DNA of 64,000 bases from Mycobacterium sp. E787 (GCF_001668725.1 NZ_LZKL01000064.1:295649-359648), one strand, 5' to 3'. Shown: positions 32,458 to 40,839, numbered from the stretch's first letter. Made by a program: numbers and translations. The notes: generated by a model not told the origin, from the letters alone.

Positions 32458-33630
32458 ATGACCACCGCCGAAGTCCAGGAAGTGCCCGACGACGACTTCC
32501 GGGACATCCTTGCCCAGACCCGCCACTTCGTACGGACCGCCGTCGTCCCCCGCGAGCAGGAGATCCTGACCGACGACCGGGTGCCCGACGATCTGCGCGA
32601 CCAGGCCAAGAAGATGGGCCTGTTCGGCTACGCGATCCCGCAGCGCTGGGGCGGCCTGGGCCTGAACCTGGTCCAAGACGTCGAGCTGGCAATGGAATTG
32701 GGCTACACCTCGCTGGCGGTGCGGTCGATGTTCGGCACCAACAACGGCATCGCCGGACAGGTCCTGGTCGGCTTCGGCACCGACGGGCAAAAGCGCCGCT
32801 GGCTGGAGTCGATGGCCTCCGGCGAGGTCGTCGCCTCGTTCGCGCTGACCGAACCCGGCGCCGGATCCAACCCGGCCGGCCTGCGGACCAAGGCCGTCCG
32901 CGACGGCGATCAGTGGGTGATCTCCGGGGAGAAGCGCTTCATCACCAACGCGCCGGTCGCCAACCTGTTCGTGGTGTTCGCGCGCACGCGCCCGGCCGAC
33001 GACCAGGGCCCGGGGATCGCCGTGTTCCTGGTGCCGGCGGACGCAGCGGGCGTTCAGGTCGGCGCCAAGGACACAAAGATGGGCCAGGAGGGCGCGTGGA
33101 CCGCCGACGTCGCCTTCAACGACGTCCGCGTCGGCAGCGACGCGCTGATCGGCGGCAGCGAGGACATCGGCTACCGGGCGGCGATGACCTCCCTGGCGCG
33201 TGGCCGGGTGCACATCGCCGCCCTCGCGGTCGGCGCCGCCCAGCGCGCGCTCGACGAGTCGGTGGCGTACGCCGCCACCGCGACCCAGGGCGGCACGCCG
33301 ATCGGCAGCTTTCAGTTGGTGCAGGCGATGATCGCCGACCAGCAGACCGGGGTGCTTGCGGGCCGCGCACTGGTCCGCGACGCCGCGCGGCTGTGGGTCA
33401 CCAATTCCGACCGCCGGGTCGCGCCGTCGGCGGCCAAGCTGTTCTGCACCGAAATGGCCGGAAAGGTCGCCGATCTCGCGGTGCAGATCCACGGCGGCAG
33501 CGGCTACATGCACGGCGTCCCGGTCGAGCGCATCTACCGCGACGTGCGCCTGCTGCGGTTATATGAGGGGACCAGCGAGATCCAGCGCCTGATCATCGGG
33601 TCGAATCTCGTCAAGGCGGCGCAGCGATGA
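32458..33630 (+). CDS. Acyl-CoA dehydrogenase (FadE family)
   Basis: A complete 390-residue acyl-CoA dehydrogenase. Key segments are GLFGYAIPQRWGGLGLN, FALTEPGAGSNPAGL, GEKRFITNAPVANLFVVFAR and the canonical C-terminal LYEGTSEIQRLIIGSNL. ATG 32458 has AGAGGAGC upstream, and the product begins with a polar leader (MTTAEVQEVPDDD). It overlaps the mycofactocin-type SDR by 4 bp (ATGA), forming a rightward operon that diverges from the thiolase operon. It probably belongs to the same pathway as the leftward module. Confidence 0.93.
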   Translation: MTTAEVQEVPDDDFRDILAQTRHFVRTAVVPREQEILTDDRVPDDLRDQAKKMGLFGYAIPQRWGGLGLNLVQDVELAMELGYTSLAVRSMFGTNNGIAGQVLVGFGTDGQKRRWLESMASGEVVASFALTEPGAGSNPAGLRTKAVRDGDQWVISGEKRFITNAPVANLFVVFARTRPADDQGPGIAVFLVPADAAGVQVGAKDTKMGQEGAWTADVAFNDVRVGSDALIGGSEDIGYRAAMTSLARGRVHIAALAVGAAQRALDESVAYAATATQGGTPIGSFQLVQAMIADQQTGVLAGRALVRDAARLWVTNSDRRVAPSAAKLFCTEMAGKVADLAVQIHGGSGYMHGVPVERIYRDVRLLRLYEGTSEIQRLIIGSNLVKAAQR

Positions 33631-34448
33631 GCGGCAGGCTCGCGGGCCGGGTGGCCTTCATCACCGGGGCGGCACGCGGCCAGGGCCGCGCGCACGCCGT
33701 TCGGATGGCCCGGGAGGGCGCCGACGTCATCGCCGTCGACCTCGCGGGCAAGCTCCCGTCGTGTGTCCCCTACGATTCGGCCACGCCCGACGACCTCGCC
33801 GAGACCGTCCGCCTCGTCGAAGGGACCGGGCGTCGAATCTTGGCCACCGCGACCGATGTTCGTGACTTCGACGCACTCCGCCGGGTGGTCGACGACGGCG
33901 TCGCCGCCCTCGGCCGCCTGGACATCATCGTCGCCAACGCCGGCATCTCGGCTCCCCAGGCCTGGAACGACATCACACCAGAGACGTTCGGCGATGTCAT
34001 GGAGATCAACGTCACCGGCACCTGGAATACCGTGATGGCCGGCGCCCAAAGGATCATCGAGGGCGGCCGGGGCGGCTCGATCATCCTGATCAGTTCCGCG
34101 GCCGGCATGAAGCTGCAGCCGTTCATGGTGCACTACACCACCAGCAAGCATGCCGTCGCGGGGATGGCGCGCGCGTTCGCCGCCGAGTTGGGCAAACACT
34201 CGATCCGGGTCAACAGCGTGCATCCGGGGCCGGTGAACACCCCGATGGGTTCCGGCGACATGATCGCGGCGATGGCCAAGGCCATGGAAACCAACCCGCA
34301 GCTGACCAACATGCTCACGCCGTTCTTGCCCAACTGGGCCGCCGAGCCCGAAGAGGTCGCAGACGCCGTGTGCTGGCTGGCCAGCGACGAATCGCGCAAT
34401 GTCACCGCCCCGCAGATCCCGGTGGACCAGGGCTCGACGCAGTACTGA
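33627..34448 (+). CDS. Mycofactocin-coupled SDR family oxidoreductase
   Basis: A 273-residue SDR with the features of the mycofactocin-coupled group. These include TGAARGQGRAHAVRMAREGA around the cofactor loop, a long insertion after the second beta-strand (residues about 38-60), the catalytic YTTSK, and the ending WAAEPEEVADAVCWLASDES. Such enzymes hold a tightly bound nicotinamide cofactor that is reoxidised through the peptide-derived redox cofactor mycofactocin rather than by free NAD exchange. No mycofactocin biosynthesis gene is in the window, so the cofactor would be supplied from elsewhere in the genome. It is coupled to the acyl-CoA dehydrogenase by ATGA overlap and probably oxidises an alcohol of the same pathway. 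Confidence 0.88.
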   Translation: MSGRLAGRVAFITGAARGQGRAHAVRMAREGADVIAVDLAGKLPSCVPYDSATPDDLAETVRLVEGTGRRILATATDVRDFDALRRVVDDGVAALGRLDIIVANAGISAPQAWNDITPETFGDVMEINVTGTWNTVMAGAQRIIEGGRGGSIILISSAAGMKLQPFMVHYTTSKHAVAGMARAFAAELGKHSIRVNSVHPGPVNTPMGSGDMIAAMAKAMETNPQLTNMLTPFLPNWAAEPEEVADAVCWLASDESRNVTAPQIPVDQGSTQY

Positions 34449-34506
34449 TCGACGCGCGCCGGGACCAGAAGGGAATAGCCCTAACGGTTTGGCGTTCGTA
34501 GTGCGC

Positions 34507-34932
34507 ATGAGGAGTTTCAGCGAAGCCGAACGTCAGGAGTTTCTCGCCGCCACGCACGTCGCGGTCCTGTCCGTCGCCGCCGACGGCCGCCCACCGGCCA
34601 GCGTCCCGATCTGGTACGACTACACGCCCGGCGGCCACATCCGGATCATGACCGGGACGTCGAGTCGTAAGGCTCGGCTCATCCAGCGGGCCGGTGCGGT
34701 GACGCTGGTGGTCCAGCGCGAGGATCCGCCGTATCAGTACGTGGTGGTGGAGGGCAGCGTCGTCGACACCACCACCCCCGCCCCGGCGGACCTGCAGGAA
34801 GCCATCGCAATTCGCTACCTGGGCGAGGAAGGTGGGCGCGCGTTCGTCCGCAGCATGGAGGGCGTCGAGGAAGTGCTGTTCACCATCCGGCCGGACAAGT
34901 GGTTGTCCGCCGATTTCACCGGCGACCTCTAG
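34507..34932 (+). CDS. Pyridoxamine-5'-phosphate-oxidase-fold (PPOX) flavin/F420 protein
   Basis: A 141-residue split beta-barrel protein of the PPOX class. The strand pattern VAVLSVAADGRPPASVPIWY, then IRIMTGTSSRKARLI and VTLVVQREDPPYQYVVVEG, is characteristic of mycobacterial members that bind FMN, F420 or heme. ATG 34507 is used; GTG 34501 two codons earlier is also possible. It lies 58 bp after the mycofactocin-type SDR and may be in its operon. Its stop overlaps the convergent phosphotransferase stop (CTAG). Actinobacterial members reduce varied substrates; the specific role is unknown. Confidence 0.83.
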   Translation: MRSFSEAERQEFLAATHVAVLSVAADGRPPASVPIWYDYTPGGHIRIMTGTSSRKARLIQRAGAVTLVVQREDPPYQYVVVEGSVVDTTTPAPADLQEAIAIRYLGEEGGRAFVRSMEGVEEVLFTIRPDKWLSADFTGDL

Positions 34933-36005
34933 GCGATCAGCTCCAGCGTCCCCAGTTCGCGGATGGCCCGGCAGCCGCGGCTGAGCATGGCCAGCACCAT
35001 GTCGTCGCCGCGCTCGGTGGCGGCCGCGAAGGCGAACCCGAGCGCAGAGATCAGCGGCGCCTGCAACACCCCGAGCCGGTAGTCGCGCCAGCAGGTGTCC
35101 CGGTCGTAGTCGCTGAGCCCCGAGCGCGACAGCTCCAGGTGATAGGCGGTGACGAGGTCTTCCTCGATGGTCGCCCGCAGCTCCGGATTCAGGCTGGTGG
35201 CGGTGAAGTAGGCGAGATCGCGGGCCGGCAGGCCCACCCCGAGCGTCTGCCAGTCGACCACGCTGACCCGTGTCCGGTCCGGGTCGAACAGCATGTTGTC
35301 CAGCCGATAGTCACCGTGCAGCAGCGCGAAGCGGTCGTACTCGGCCAGCAGCCACGGCGCCACCAAACCCATTGCCGCACCGAAGGTGTGGCGGTCCTCC
35401 GGGGTCATTCGATCGCCCAGCTTCTCGAGGGTGATGTCGGCGCTCATCTTCGCCACCTCGCCCATGCCGCCGGCCCCGGCTTCGTCCGGCCGCGCGAACG
35501 CGATGCCCGGGAAGTCCAGCCAGACCGGATCACACCAGCTGGGCGCGTGCAGGCCCGCAAGGGCGGTCACCGCAAGGTGCGCTTCGGCTTCGCCGCAGCC
35601 GGCGAGCTGGTCGCCCTGCACTGCCGGCGCCTGATCGGCGAGCAACAGGGCGAAATCCATTGCGTCCTCGCTGATCTCGCAGTAGAAGCACTCCGGCGTC
35701 GGCACCCGCACCCGATCGGCCACCGATGAATAGAATGCGCATTCGCTGCGGTATCCGACGACGACGCGGTCGCGCACGGTGTCATCCTGGGCCGGCAGCT
35801 TGATCACAAAGGTCTGCGGCAGGCCACCCGGGTCCGTCGCATACCTGGCCGCCAGGCGGTAGGTCGCGCCGGTCTGGCCGGTGCCGATGGCAGCCACGTC
35901 GACGTCGGAGACCTCGACGGGTGCGCCGCGCCCGGACAGCGCCGCCGACAGCCATTCGGGTGTCACGTCGCCGGGGTACCGCGGAATCGACACCACAGCA
36001 CTCAT
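34929..36005 (-). CDS. APH/ACAD10-type phosphotransferase
   Basis: A 358-residue protein kinase-like phosphotransferase of the APH family. The phosphate-transfer loop is HGDYRLDNMLFD, with catalytic Asp and metal-binding Asn, and the second metal Asp is in VVDWQTLGVG. FVIKLP supplies the ATP-site lysine. This subfamily is related to the kinase part of eukaryotic ACAD10/11, which phosphorylates 4-hydroxyacyl-CoA for catabolism, and is often found near FadE genes as here. ATG 36005 begins the homologous region. A weak copy of the cluster palindrome lies about 40 bp upstream (36045). Resistance to an aminoglycoside is not suggested. Confidence 0.83.
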   Translation of the reverse strand: MSAVVSIPRYPGDVTPEWLSAALSGRGAPVEVSDVDVAAIGTGQTGATYRLAARYATDPGGLPQTFVIKLPAQDDTVRDRVVVGYRSECAFYSSVADRVRVPTPECFYCEISEDAMDFALLLADQAPAVQGDQLAGCGEAEAHLAVTALAGLHAPSWCDPVWLDFPGIAFARPDEAGAGGMGEVAKMSADITLEKLGDRMTPEDRHTFGAAMGLVAPWLLAEYDRFALLHGDYRLDNMLFDPDRTRVSVVDWQTLGVGLPARDLAYFTATSLNPELRATIEEDLVTAYHLELSRSGLSDYDRDTCWRDYRLGVLQAPLISALGFAFAAATERGDDMVLAMLSRGCRAIRELGTLELIA

Positions 36006-36044
36006 CTGCACGCCTCCAGCACTCCCGACGGTCGACCGACCGCC

Positions 36045-36065
36045 TAACTGTAAGGCATACGGCAA
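36045..36065. promoter_or_regulatory. Possible weak copy of the cluster operator
   Basis: Arms TAACTGTAA and ATACGGCAA around GGC match the perfect 2136 site at about 12 of 18 arm positions, mostly in the left arm. The element lies 39 bp before the phosphotransferase start. It is clearly weaker than the four main sites and may be chance. Confidence 0.3.
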
Positions 36066-36109
36066 GCGTCGCGGCTGAGGCTCCGCGGCGCCGAGATGGC
36101 ACTGCCCGC

Positions 36110-36859
36110 CTAACCGCGTCGGGTGCCCATCGCGCGCGCAGTGCGCCAGTACGCCTGAGCGTGCATCGCGGCCCTGGGAAATCCGAACTCGTCGCGCAGC
36201 CGCCGCCGGACATGCTTGAGGGTCGTGGCCTCCGGCGTCGCCCACGCGTACCACCCCGACCAGTCCCGGCTTTCAATCGCCGCGGCCAGCGACGTCTCGT
36301 CGCCGCGCGCCACCCAATGCAGCCGCATGTTGGGGTGCTGCGCGAGCGGAATCAGCGTGTCGTGGTCGTCGTGCTGCTCGAGGTACATCTCGATCGGGAC
36401 GTCGTCGGGGACCGTTGCGATGATCCCGTTCATGCCCGGGATGGACGCGGAGTCGCCGATCAGCAGGTAACCGGCCGGCTGCTGCTCGGGGATGTCGAAA
36501 CGCGCCGACCCCATCATCGACATGACCGCGATCGTCGTGCCGGGTTTCACGGTGCGTGCCCACAGTGACGCCGGACCGGCGGGCTCGTGCAGCACGACGT
36601 CGACCGCGAAGCGCCCGGCGGCGGCGTCTGCCTCGCAGATGGTGTAGGCACGCTGGAACTCGGTGTTGGACCCCTCGGGGTCGGGGAACCAGAACCGCAG
36701 CCACGCCGCGGGGGTGGCCCGCGCGTCTTCGAACAGCGTCGGCGAGCCCAATCGGACCCGCACGAAATGTGGTGCCAGGCGGACGGTTTCGATCACGGTC
36801 GCGGTGTGGTCCCGGGCGCCCAGGCCGCGCAGTATCACCCCCTGCAAACCGCGGGCCAT
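36110..36859 (-). CDS. Siderophore-interacting protein (FAD-binding ferric reductase)
   Basis: A 249-residue flavoprotein of the SIP/ViuB family, which reduces ferric siderophores in the cytoplasm to release iron. The FAD-binding barrel ([11 protein letters not shown], then RAYTICEAD) is followed by the NAD-like domain with [16 protein letters not shown] and a C-terminal [10 protein letters not shown] segment. ATG 36859 is chosen because AGGA lies 7 bp upstream and the longer frame would begin inside the IdeR box. Iron control through that box at 36923 fits the function. Its partner siderophore is not encoded in the window. Confidence 0.9.
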   Translation of the reverse strand: MARGLQGVILRGLGARDHTATVIETVRLAPHFVRVRLGSPTLFEDARATPAAWLRFWFPDPEGSNTEFQRAYTICEADAAAGRFAVDVVLHEPAGPASLWARTVKPGTTIAVMSMMGSARFDIPEQQPAGYLLIGDSASIPGMNGIIATVPDDVPIEMYLEQHDDHDTLIPLAQHPNMRLHWVARGDETSLAAAIESRDWSGWYAWATPEATTLKHVRRRLRDEFGFPRAAMHAQAYWRTARAMGTRRG

Positions 36860-36922
36860 CAGCAGTCCTGCCCGGCCGATGGCGTCCGGCGCCCTTCGCT
36901 TCGGTAGCTCACCCCCACAAAC

Positions 36923-36941
36923 TAAGGGTTGCCTTACCAAA
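36923..36941. promoter_or_regulatory. IdeR iron box
   Basis: TAAGGGTTGCCTTACCAAA matches the 19-bp mycobacterial IdeR consensus (TWAGGTWAGSCTWACCTWA) at 16 of 19 positions. It lies 63 bp upstream of the siderophore-interacting protein start, where Fe-IdeR binding would repress transcription when iron is plentiful. Confidence 0.82.
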
Positions 36942-36959
36942 GGTCAACTCGGCTGGGGG

Positions 36960-38192
36960 CTACGCCGCCCGCCCGGACCCCCGCAACTCCCGCATGGCCG
37001 TGCGCAGGCCGCGCCGTTTGCCCGTGGCCGGATCGGTGAAGCTTTCCCGCAGTCCCTCGCGCACGCGGAACCTCAGCTCCGAGCGCGTTTCGCGGGCGTC
37101 GTCGGGCGTGGCCTGCAGAAGCTTGTCGGGCAGCGCGAGTTTGAGAATCGTCCAGAACGTCTGCAGGTATTGGCGGCCGAGGGAGCCCGTGGTGTAGGGC
37201 AGGTCGTACTTGTCGCACAGCTCGCGCACCCGCACCGCGATCTCCGCGTAGCGATTGCTGGGCAGGTCCGGGAACAGGTGGTGCTCGATCTGGTAGCAGA
37301 GGTTGCCGCTGACGAAGGCCATCAGCGGGCCGGCGTTGAAGTTCGCCGAACCGAGCATCTGCCGCAGGTACCACTCCCCATGGGTCTCGTTCTCGAACTC
37401 CTCGACGGTGAATTTCTCCGCGCCGTCGGGGAAGTGTCCGCAGAAGATCACCATGTAGGCCCAGATGTTGCGGATCAGGTTGGCGGTCATGTTGGCCTTG
37501 ATGGTGCGCTTCCAGTTGCGCCCGCTCAGCGCGGGGAAGATCAGGTAATCCTTCCCCTCCTGCCGGACGACCTTTTTCATGATCACCCGCAGGTCCTTGG
37601 CCGCCTCGGCGTAACTCTTCTGCTTCTTCCGCAGCTTCGCGGTCTCGATATGGTGCAGCGCGACGCCGTACTGGAAGAACGTGCCCAGCAGCACGTTGTA
37701 GATCGGGTTGCCGAGCATCCAGGGCTCCCACGGCTCGTCGCGGGTCACGCGCATGATGCCGTAGCCCACGTCGGCGTCGAGGCCGACGACGTTCGTGTAC
37801 TTGTGGTGGACGAAGTTATGGGAATGCTTCCACTGCACGCTCGGGCAGGTGGTGTCCCACTCCCATTCCGTGGAGTGGATCTCCGGGTCGTTCATCCAGT
37901 CCCACTGGCCGTGAATGATGTTGTGGCCCAATTCCATGTTCTCGATGATTTTCGCCATGGCGAGCATGGCGGTGCCGGAGAGCCAAGCAAGCTTGTTGTG
38001 GCTGGCGAACAACGCGATTCGACCGCCGGCGGCCAGCGCGCGCTGGAGCTGAATCGACCGGCGGATGTAGCGGGCGTCGCGCTCACCGCGGGACTCTTCG
38101 ATGTCGGCGCGGATCGCGTCCAGTTCCTGCGCGAGCTGCTCGACGTCCTCGGTGGTCAGGTGCGCGTATTCCTTGATGTCGGTGATTGCCAT
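36960..38192 (-). CDS. desA3: Membrane fatty-acyl desaturase, DesA3-like
   Basis: A 410-residue integral-membrane acyl desaturase like M. tuberculosis DesA3 (Rv3229c), which makes oleoyl from stearoyl chains. The three diiron histidine boxes are visible: GHNIIHGQ (about residue 90), HSHNFVHH (about 125) and QIEHHLF (about 310). Hydrophobic segments around residues 60-85 and 250-270 would anchor it. ATG 38192 follows GGGGAGA. It lies 10 bp after the stop of the reductase at 38203, the same pairing as Rv3230c-Rv3229c, so both form one leftward operon. Paralogues of DesA3 are common in non-tuberculous species; orthology is inferred from the pair. Confidence 0.9.
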   Translation of the reverse strand: MAITDIKEYAHLTTEDVEQLAQELDAIRADIEESRGERDARYIRRSIQLQRALAAGGRIALFASHNKLAWLSGTAMLAMAKIIENMELGHNIIHGQWDWMNDPEIHSTEWEWDTTCPSVQWKHSHNFVHHKYTNVVGLDADVGYGIMRVTRDEPWEPWMLGNPIYNVLLGTFFQYGVALHHIETAKLRKKQKSYAEAAKDLRVIMKKVVRQEGKDYLIFPALSGRNWKRTIKANMTANLIRNIWAYMVIFCGHFPDGAEKFTVEEFENETHGEWYLRQMLGSANFNAGPLMAFVSGNLCYQIEHHLFPDLPSNRYAEIAVRVRELCDKYDLPYTTGSLGRQYLQTFWTILKLALPDKLLQATPDDARETRSELRFRVREGLRESFTDPATGKRRGLRTAMRELRGSGRAA

Positions 38193-38202
38193 CGGTTCTC
38201 CC

Positions 38203-39330
38203 CTAGATCTTGATGGTGCAGTCTCCGGATGCCGTGGAGATGCAGGTTTGGATGCGGTCGCCCGCGCCGTGTTCGGTCCCCGACCGGAAGTCGCGCACGT
38301 GACCCGCCTCGAGCGGCAGCACGCACGTCTGGCAGATTCCCATCCGGCAGCCGAAGGGCATCTGGATCCCCACCTGTTCGCCGGCCTCCATAATCGATGT
38401 GGCACCGTCGATTTCGACGGTCTTATCGGATATGGCGAAGGTGACCGTGCCGCCTTCCCCGCCCTTGTCCGTGGCGGCGATGGTGAAGCGCTCCATGTGC
38501 AGCTGATCGCTGCAGTCAGCGCCTTTCCACGCCTCTTCGGCGGCGTCCAGCAGGGAGTTCGGGCCGCACACCCAGGCCGGGCGTTCCCGCCAATCGGGCA
38601 CGATGTCGGCGAGGTGGTCGAGTTCGAGGTGGCCCTGAGTTTTGGTGAGCTGCAAGCGAAGTCGATATCCCGGCTGTGCTTTCTCCAGCTCGCGCAGCTC
38701 GTCGTGGAAGATCACGTCGTCGGCGCTGGGCGCCGAGTGGATGTGCACGATGTCCGCCTGCTGCCCGCGCGACTTGAGGGTGCGCAGCATGGCCATCACC
38801 GGGGTGATGCCGCTGCCGGCGGTGATGAACAGGATCTTGGCCGGCGCCGGGTCGGGCAGCGCGAAGTCGCCCTTGGGTGAGGCCAGGCGCACGATGGTGC
38901 CCGGTTTGACGCCCTTGACCAGGTGGGTCGACAAAAAGCCCTCGGGGGTGGCCTTGACGGTGATGGTGATGTTTTTGTTGTCGCGGCGCGGGACCGACGT
39001 CAGCGAATAGGAGCGCCAGTGCCACCGACCGTCGATCCGCAGGCCGATCCCGACGTATTGGCCCGGCTTGTACCTGCCCGAAAAGCCCCATCCGGGCTTG
39101 ATCGTGACGGTCGCCGAGTCGGCGGTTTCGGGGCGCACGTCGACGATCAGGCCGCGCAACTCCCGCGCCGACCACAGCGGGTTGAGCAGCTTGAGGTAGT
39201 CGTCGGGCAGCAGCGGGGTGGTCGCCCGGGCGGCCAGACCGCGCGGCACATTGACCCAGGACCTTGCGGTCTGCACGCCCTTCGCGGGCGCAGTGCTCCA
39301 TCGGGTGAGGCTGCGAAGCGGAGAAACCAT
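38203..39330 (-). CDS. Ferredoxin-type oxidoreductase, DesA3 electron donor (Rv3230c-like)
   Basis: A 375-residue three-domain reductase that passes electrons from NADPH to the desaturase. An FAD domain with the RxYS motif ([11 protein letters not shown]), an NAD(P) domain with [14 protein letters not shown] and VCGPNSLLD, and a C-terminal plant-type [2Fe-2S] domain with ligands in [11 protein letters not shown] and TCIS occur in that order. ATG 39330 ([11 protein letters not shown]) is preferred to a start 57 bp earlier because the added residues show no homology. The 210 bp upstream contain the palindrome at 39513. Confidence 0.92.
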   Translation of the reverse strand: MVSPLRSLTRWSTAPAKGVQTARSWVNVPRGLAARATTPLLPDDYLKLLNPLWSARELRGLIVDVRPETADSATVTIKPGWGFSGRYKPGQYVGIGLRIDGRWHWRSYSLTSVPRRDNKNITITVKATPEGFLSTHLVKGVKPGTIVRLASPKGDFALPDPAPAKILFITAGSGITPVMAMLRTLKSRGQQADIVHIHSAPSADDVIFHDELRELEKAQPGYRLRLQLTKTQGHLELDHLADIVPDWRERPAWVCGPNSLLDAAEEAWKGADCSDQLHMERFTIAATDKGGEGGTVTFAISDKTVEIDGATSIMEAGEQVGIQMPFGCRMGICQTCVLPLEAGHVRDFRSGTEHGAGDRIQTCISTASGDCTIKI

Positions 39331-39512
39331 AGTCGTCCCACCGGTTTGATCGAAACTTCCGTGAGCGGTCGGCTCACGCTTCCCCATCGGCTTCCCAGCC
39401 GTGGCGTTCGATAAACACGTGTTCTCTCAGTGGATGCCGACGGGGCGCCACAACGCGCGCTGCCTGGGTGTTAACGTGCGCGCCAAGCCCGTTGCCCGAC
39501 AGCCGAATACGC

Positions 39513-39532
39513 CGGTTCCGTATACCGAACGG
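39513..39532. promoter_or_regulatory. Palindrome upstream of the desaturase operon
   Basis: CGGTTCCGTA and TACCGAACGG form a 20-bp inverted repeat with 16 symmetric positions and no spacer. It lies 183 bp before the reductase start and just past the end of the next leftward gene. TetR-type regulators of lipid genes bind such sites. The responsible protein is not in evidence. Confidence 0.5.
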
Positions 39533-39540
39533 TCGGATTG

Positions 39541-39867
39541 CTAGCCATTTTCGCCCAGAGTCAGGTCGGCTTCGGATTCTTTGCGCTTGGCTTCGGCCAG
39601 CTCGCGGTCGTCGGCGGCCGCTTGGCGGTGGCGGATCGCGGACCCGCGGTGCGTGTCGGCGTCCAAAACTCCCTGCGCGACGGTCTCGTCTTGCACCTGA
39701 GCGAGCCGTTGGTGGCACTGCGCCGACGCCGCGATGCTCTGGGCGGCCGACAGTCCCGCGTGCGCGGCGCGTTCCCGCGCCTGTGCGGCCCCGCGTTCCG
39801 CGAGGTTTACATCTTCTGCGGTGAAGGCTTCGTCGCTCGATGTTGGCTTGCCGTCTCCGGTGTCCAT
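39541..39867 (-). CDS. Conserved hypothetical protein, helical
   Basis: A 108-residue protein with no recognised domain. After an acidic, disordered N-terminus (MDTGDGKPTSSDEAFTAEDV) it is nearly all helix-forming and rich in Ala, Arg, Glu and Gln (ERGAAQARERAAHAGLSAAQ; AKRKESEADLTLGENG), with a likely coiled coil at about residues 20-100 and one cysteine. ATG 39867 follows GGGAGG. There is no signal peptide or membrane segment. Neighbouring genes give no functional hint. Confidence 0.7.
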   Translation of the reverse strand: MDTGDGKPTSSDEAFTAEDVNLAERGAAQARERAAHAGLSAAQSIAASAQCHQRLAQVQDETVAQGVLDADTHRGSAIRHRQAAADDRELAEAKRKESEADLTLGENG

Positions 39868-40010
39868 GGCGCCTCCCGTTGTCCTGTCGAGTTCATGTAC
39901 CCGCCGTGAAGCGTCTGACGCGCCTTTGCCGCGTTTAGCCAGCCGACACCGGGGTATGCGGAGGTTCATTGAACACATGTCAACTAGACATCACCGGAGG
40001 TGCGGGAATC

Positions 40011-40190
40011 TTGACCGTCGAAGTCTGCCCCGCGTGTGGCTACCCCACTCTTGGCCCCGAGCTGTGCGCCTTCTGCCGCTCCGTCGAAATGCTGTCCGAC
40101 GACAAAACTTTCGAGCCGAATGCTTGGGATCGATCCGGTCACCTACGCGTGCTGGAGAAGACCGTCACGAGCGCGCCGACCGCCATCTGA
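40011..40190 (+). CDS. Small zinc-ribbon protein
   Basis: A 59-residue protein containing a two-knuckle zinc motif, CPACGYPTLGPELCAFC (CxxC, 9 residues, CxxC), at residues about 6-22, followed by an acidic/polar tail. The TTG start at 40011 is proposed because GGAGG lies 10 bp upstream; an upstream TTG at 39969 would add 14 residues. Codon use is normal for the window. The motif suggests binding to nucleic acid or a protein partner, but no family is recognised. Confidence 0.6.
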   Translation: MTVEVCPACGYPTLGPELCAFCRSVEMLSDDKTFEPNAWDRSGHLRVLEKTVTSAPTAI

Positions 40191-40260
40191 CGACGTGAGA
40201 AGTGGGGAGCGAACCCGCGCGAACTGGCCTGGAGGTTCCGTCGAATGACTAACGGACCCG

Positions 40261-40494
40261 TCAGGGTTGTTCCGCCGGTGCGGGCGGCGGTGGGCACGGC
40301 TTGCCGCCGCGTACTCCAATGATCCTCAATCCCGTGCTCGTGGTCACCGGCCCGACCGTCACGCCGCAGGGCCAGTTGGCCTGGAGACCGGGATCATTCG
40401 GGTCCGGATCCACATAGTCGGCTTGCGCGACCCCGGCGCTGAACGCCAAGGCGATTAGCGCCAGCCCCGCGGCGATGATTGGTGGTTTCCGCAT
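40261..40494 (-). CDS. Small secreted protein of unknown function
   Basis: A 77-residue exported protein. The start MRKPPIIAAGLALIALAFSA with cleavage after GVAQA leaves a mature peptide of about 52 residues beginning DYVDPDPNDPG and ending in a Pro-rich stretch (CPPPPAPAEQP). Two cysteines could pair. ATG 40494 is the only reasonable start. It lies between two short intergenic gaps, and no operon partner is evident. The remaining 262 bp up to the tRNA gene hold nothing recognisable. Confidence 0.72.
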   Translation of the reverse strand: MRKPPIIAAGLALIALAFSAGVAQADYVDPDPNDPGLQANWPCGVTVGPVTTSTGLRIIGVRGGKPCPPPPAPAEQP

Positions 40495-40756
40495 TTCTTC
40501 ACCTCTACCTGTGGGGAAGGGTGCCCTCGGCAGCCGCCATCATGACCGCCCAGAACCGAGTGAGCGCGCGGCGAGCCCGTGCCCGCTGCGCCCTAAAGCT
40601 CTTTACCCCCGTCGCCCCGCGAGTGAAACGGACCAGACCGGCTCAGCTCGCGCCTAAACGGCAACCGGTTGTCCCCGTATGCATCTGGGTGGTGGATTCC
40701 CGTGGATGCTTCCTGAGTGGCGCCGGGAGCGAGCGCCTTCAGGCTCACCACATCGG

Positions 40757-40839
40757 TGCGGGCGGAGGGATTCGAACCCTCACGCTCTTTCGAGCAATGG
40801 CACCTAAAACCATCGCGTCTGCCATTTCGCCACGCCCGC
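40757..40839 (-). tRNA. tRNA-Leu (anticodon TAG)
   Basis: The minus strand folds into an 83-nt class II tRNA. It has the acceptor arms GCGGGCG and CGCCCGC with discriminator A, anticodon stem ATGGT/GCCAT around loop TTTAGGT, a long variable arm GCTC-GAAA-GAGC, and T-stem GAGGG/CCCTC around TTCGAAT. The anticodon TAG reads CUA (and other CUN) leucine codons. CCA is not encoded; the bases after the discriminator are CCG. Its 3' end faces the accessory region to the left. Confidence 0.95.

Noticed and set aside
36060..36960. Aminoglycoside resistance from the APH-fold gene next to the siderophore-interacting protein
   Set aside because: The sequence belongs to the ACAD10-type phosphotransferase branch found near lipid catabolism genes, not to antibiotic kinases.
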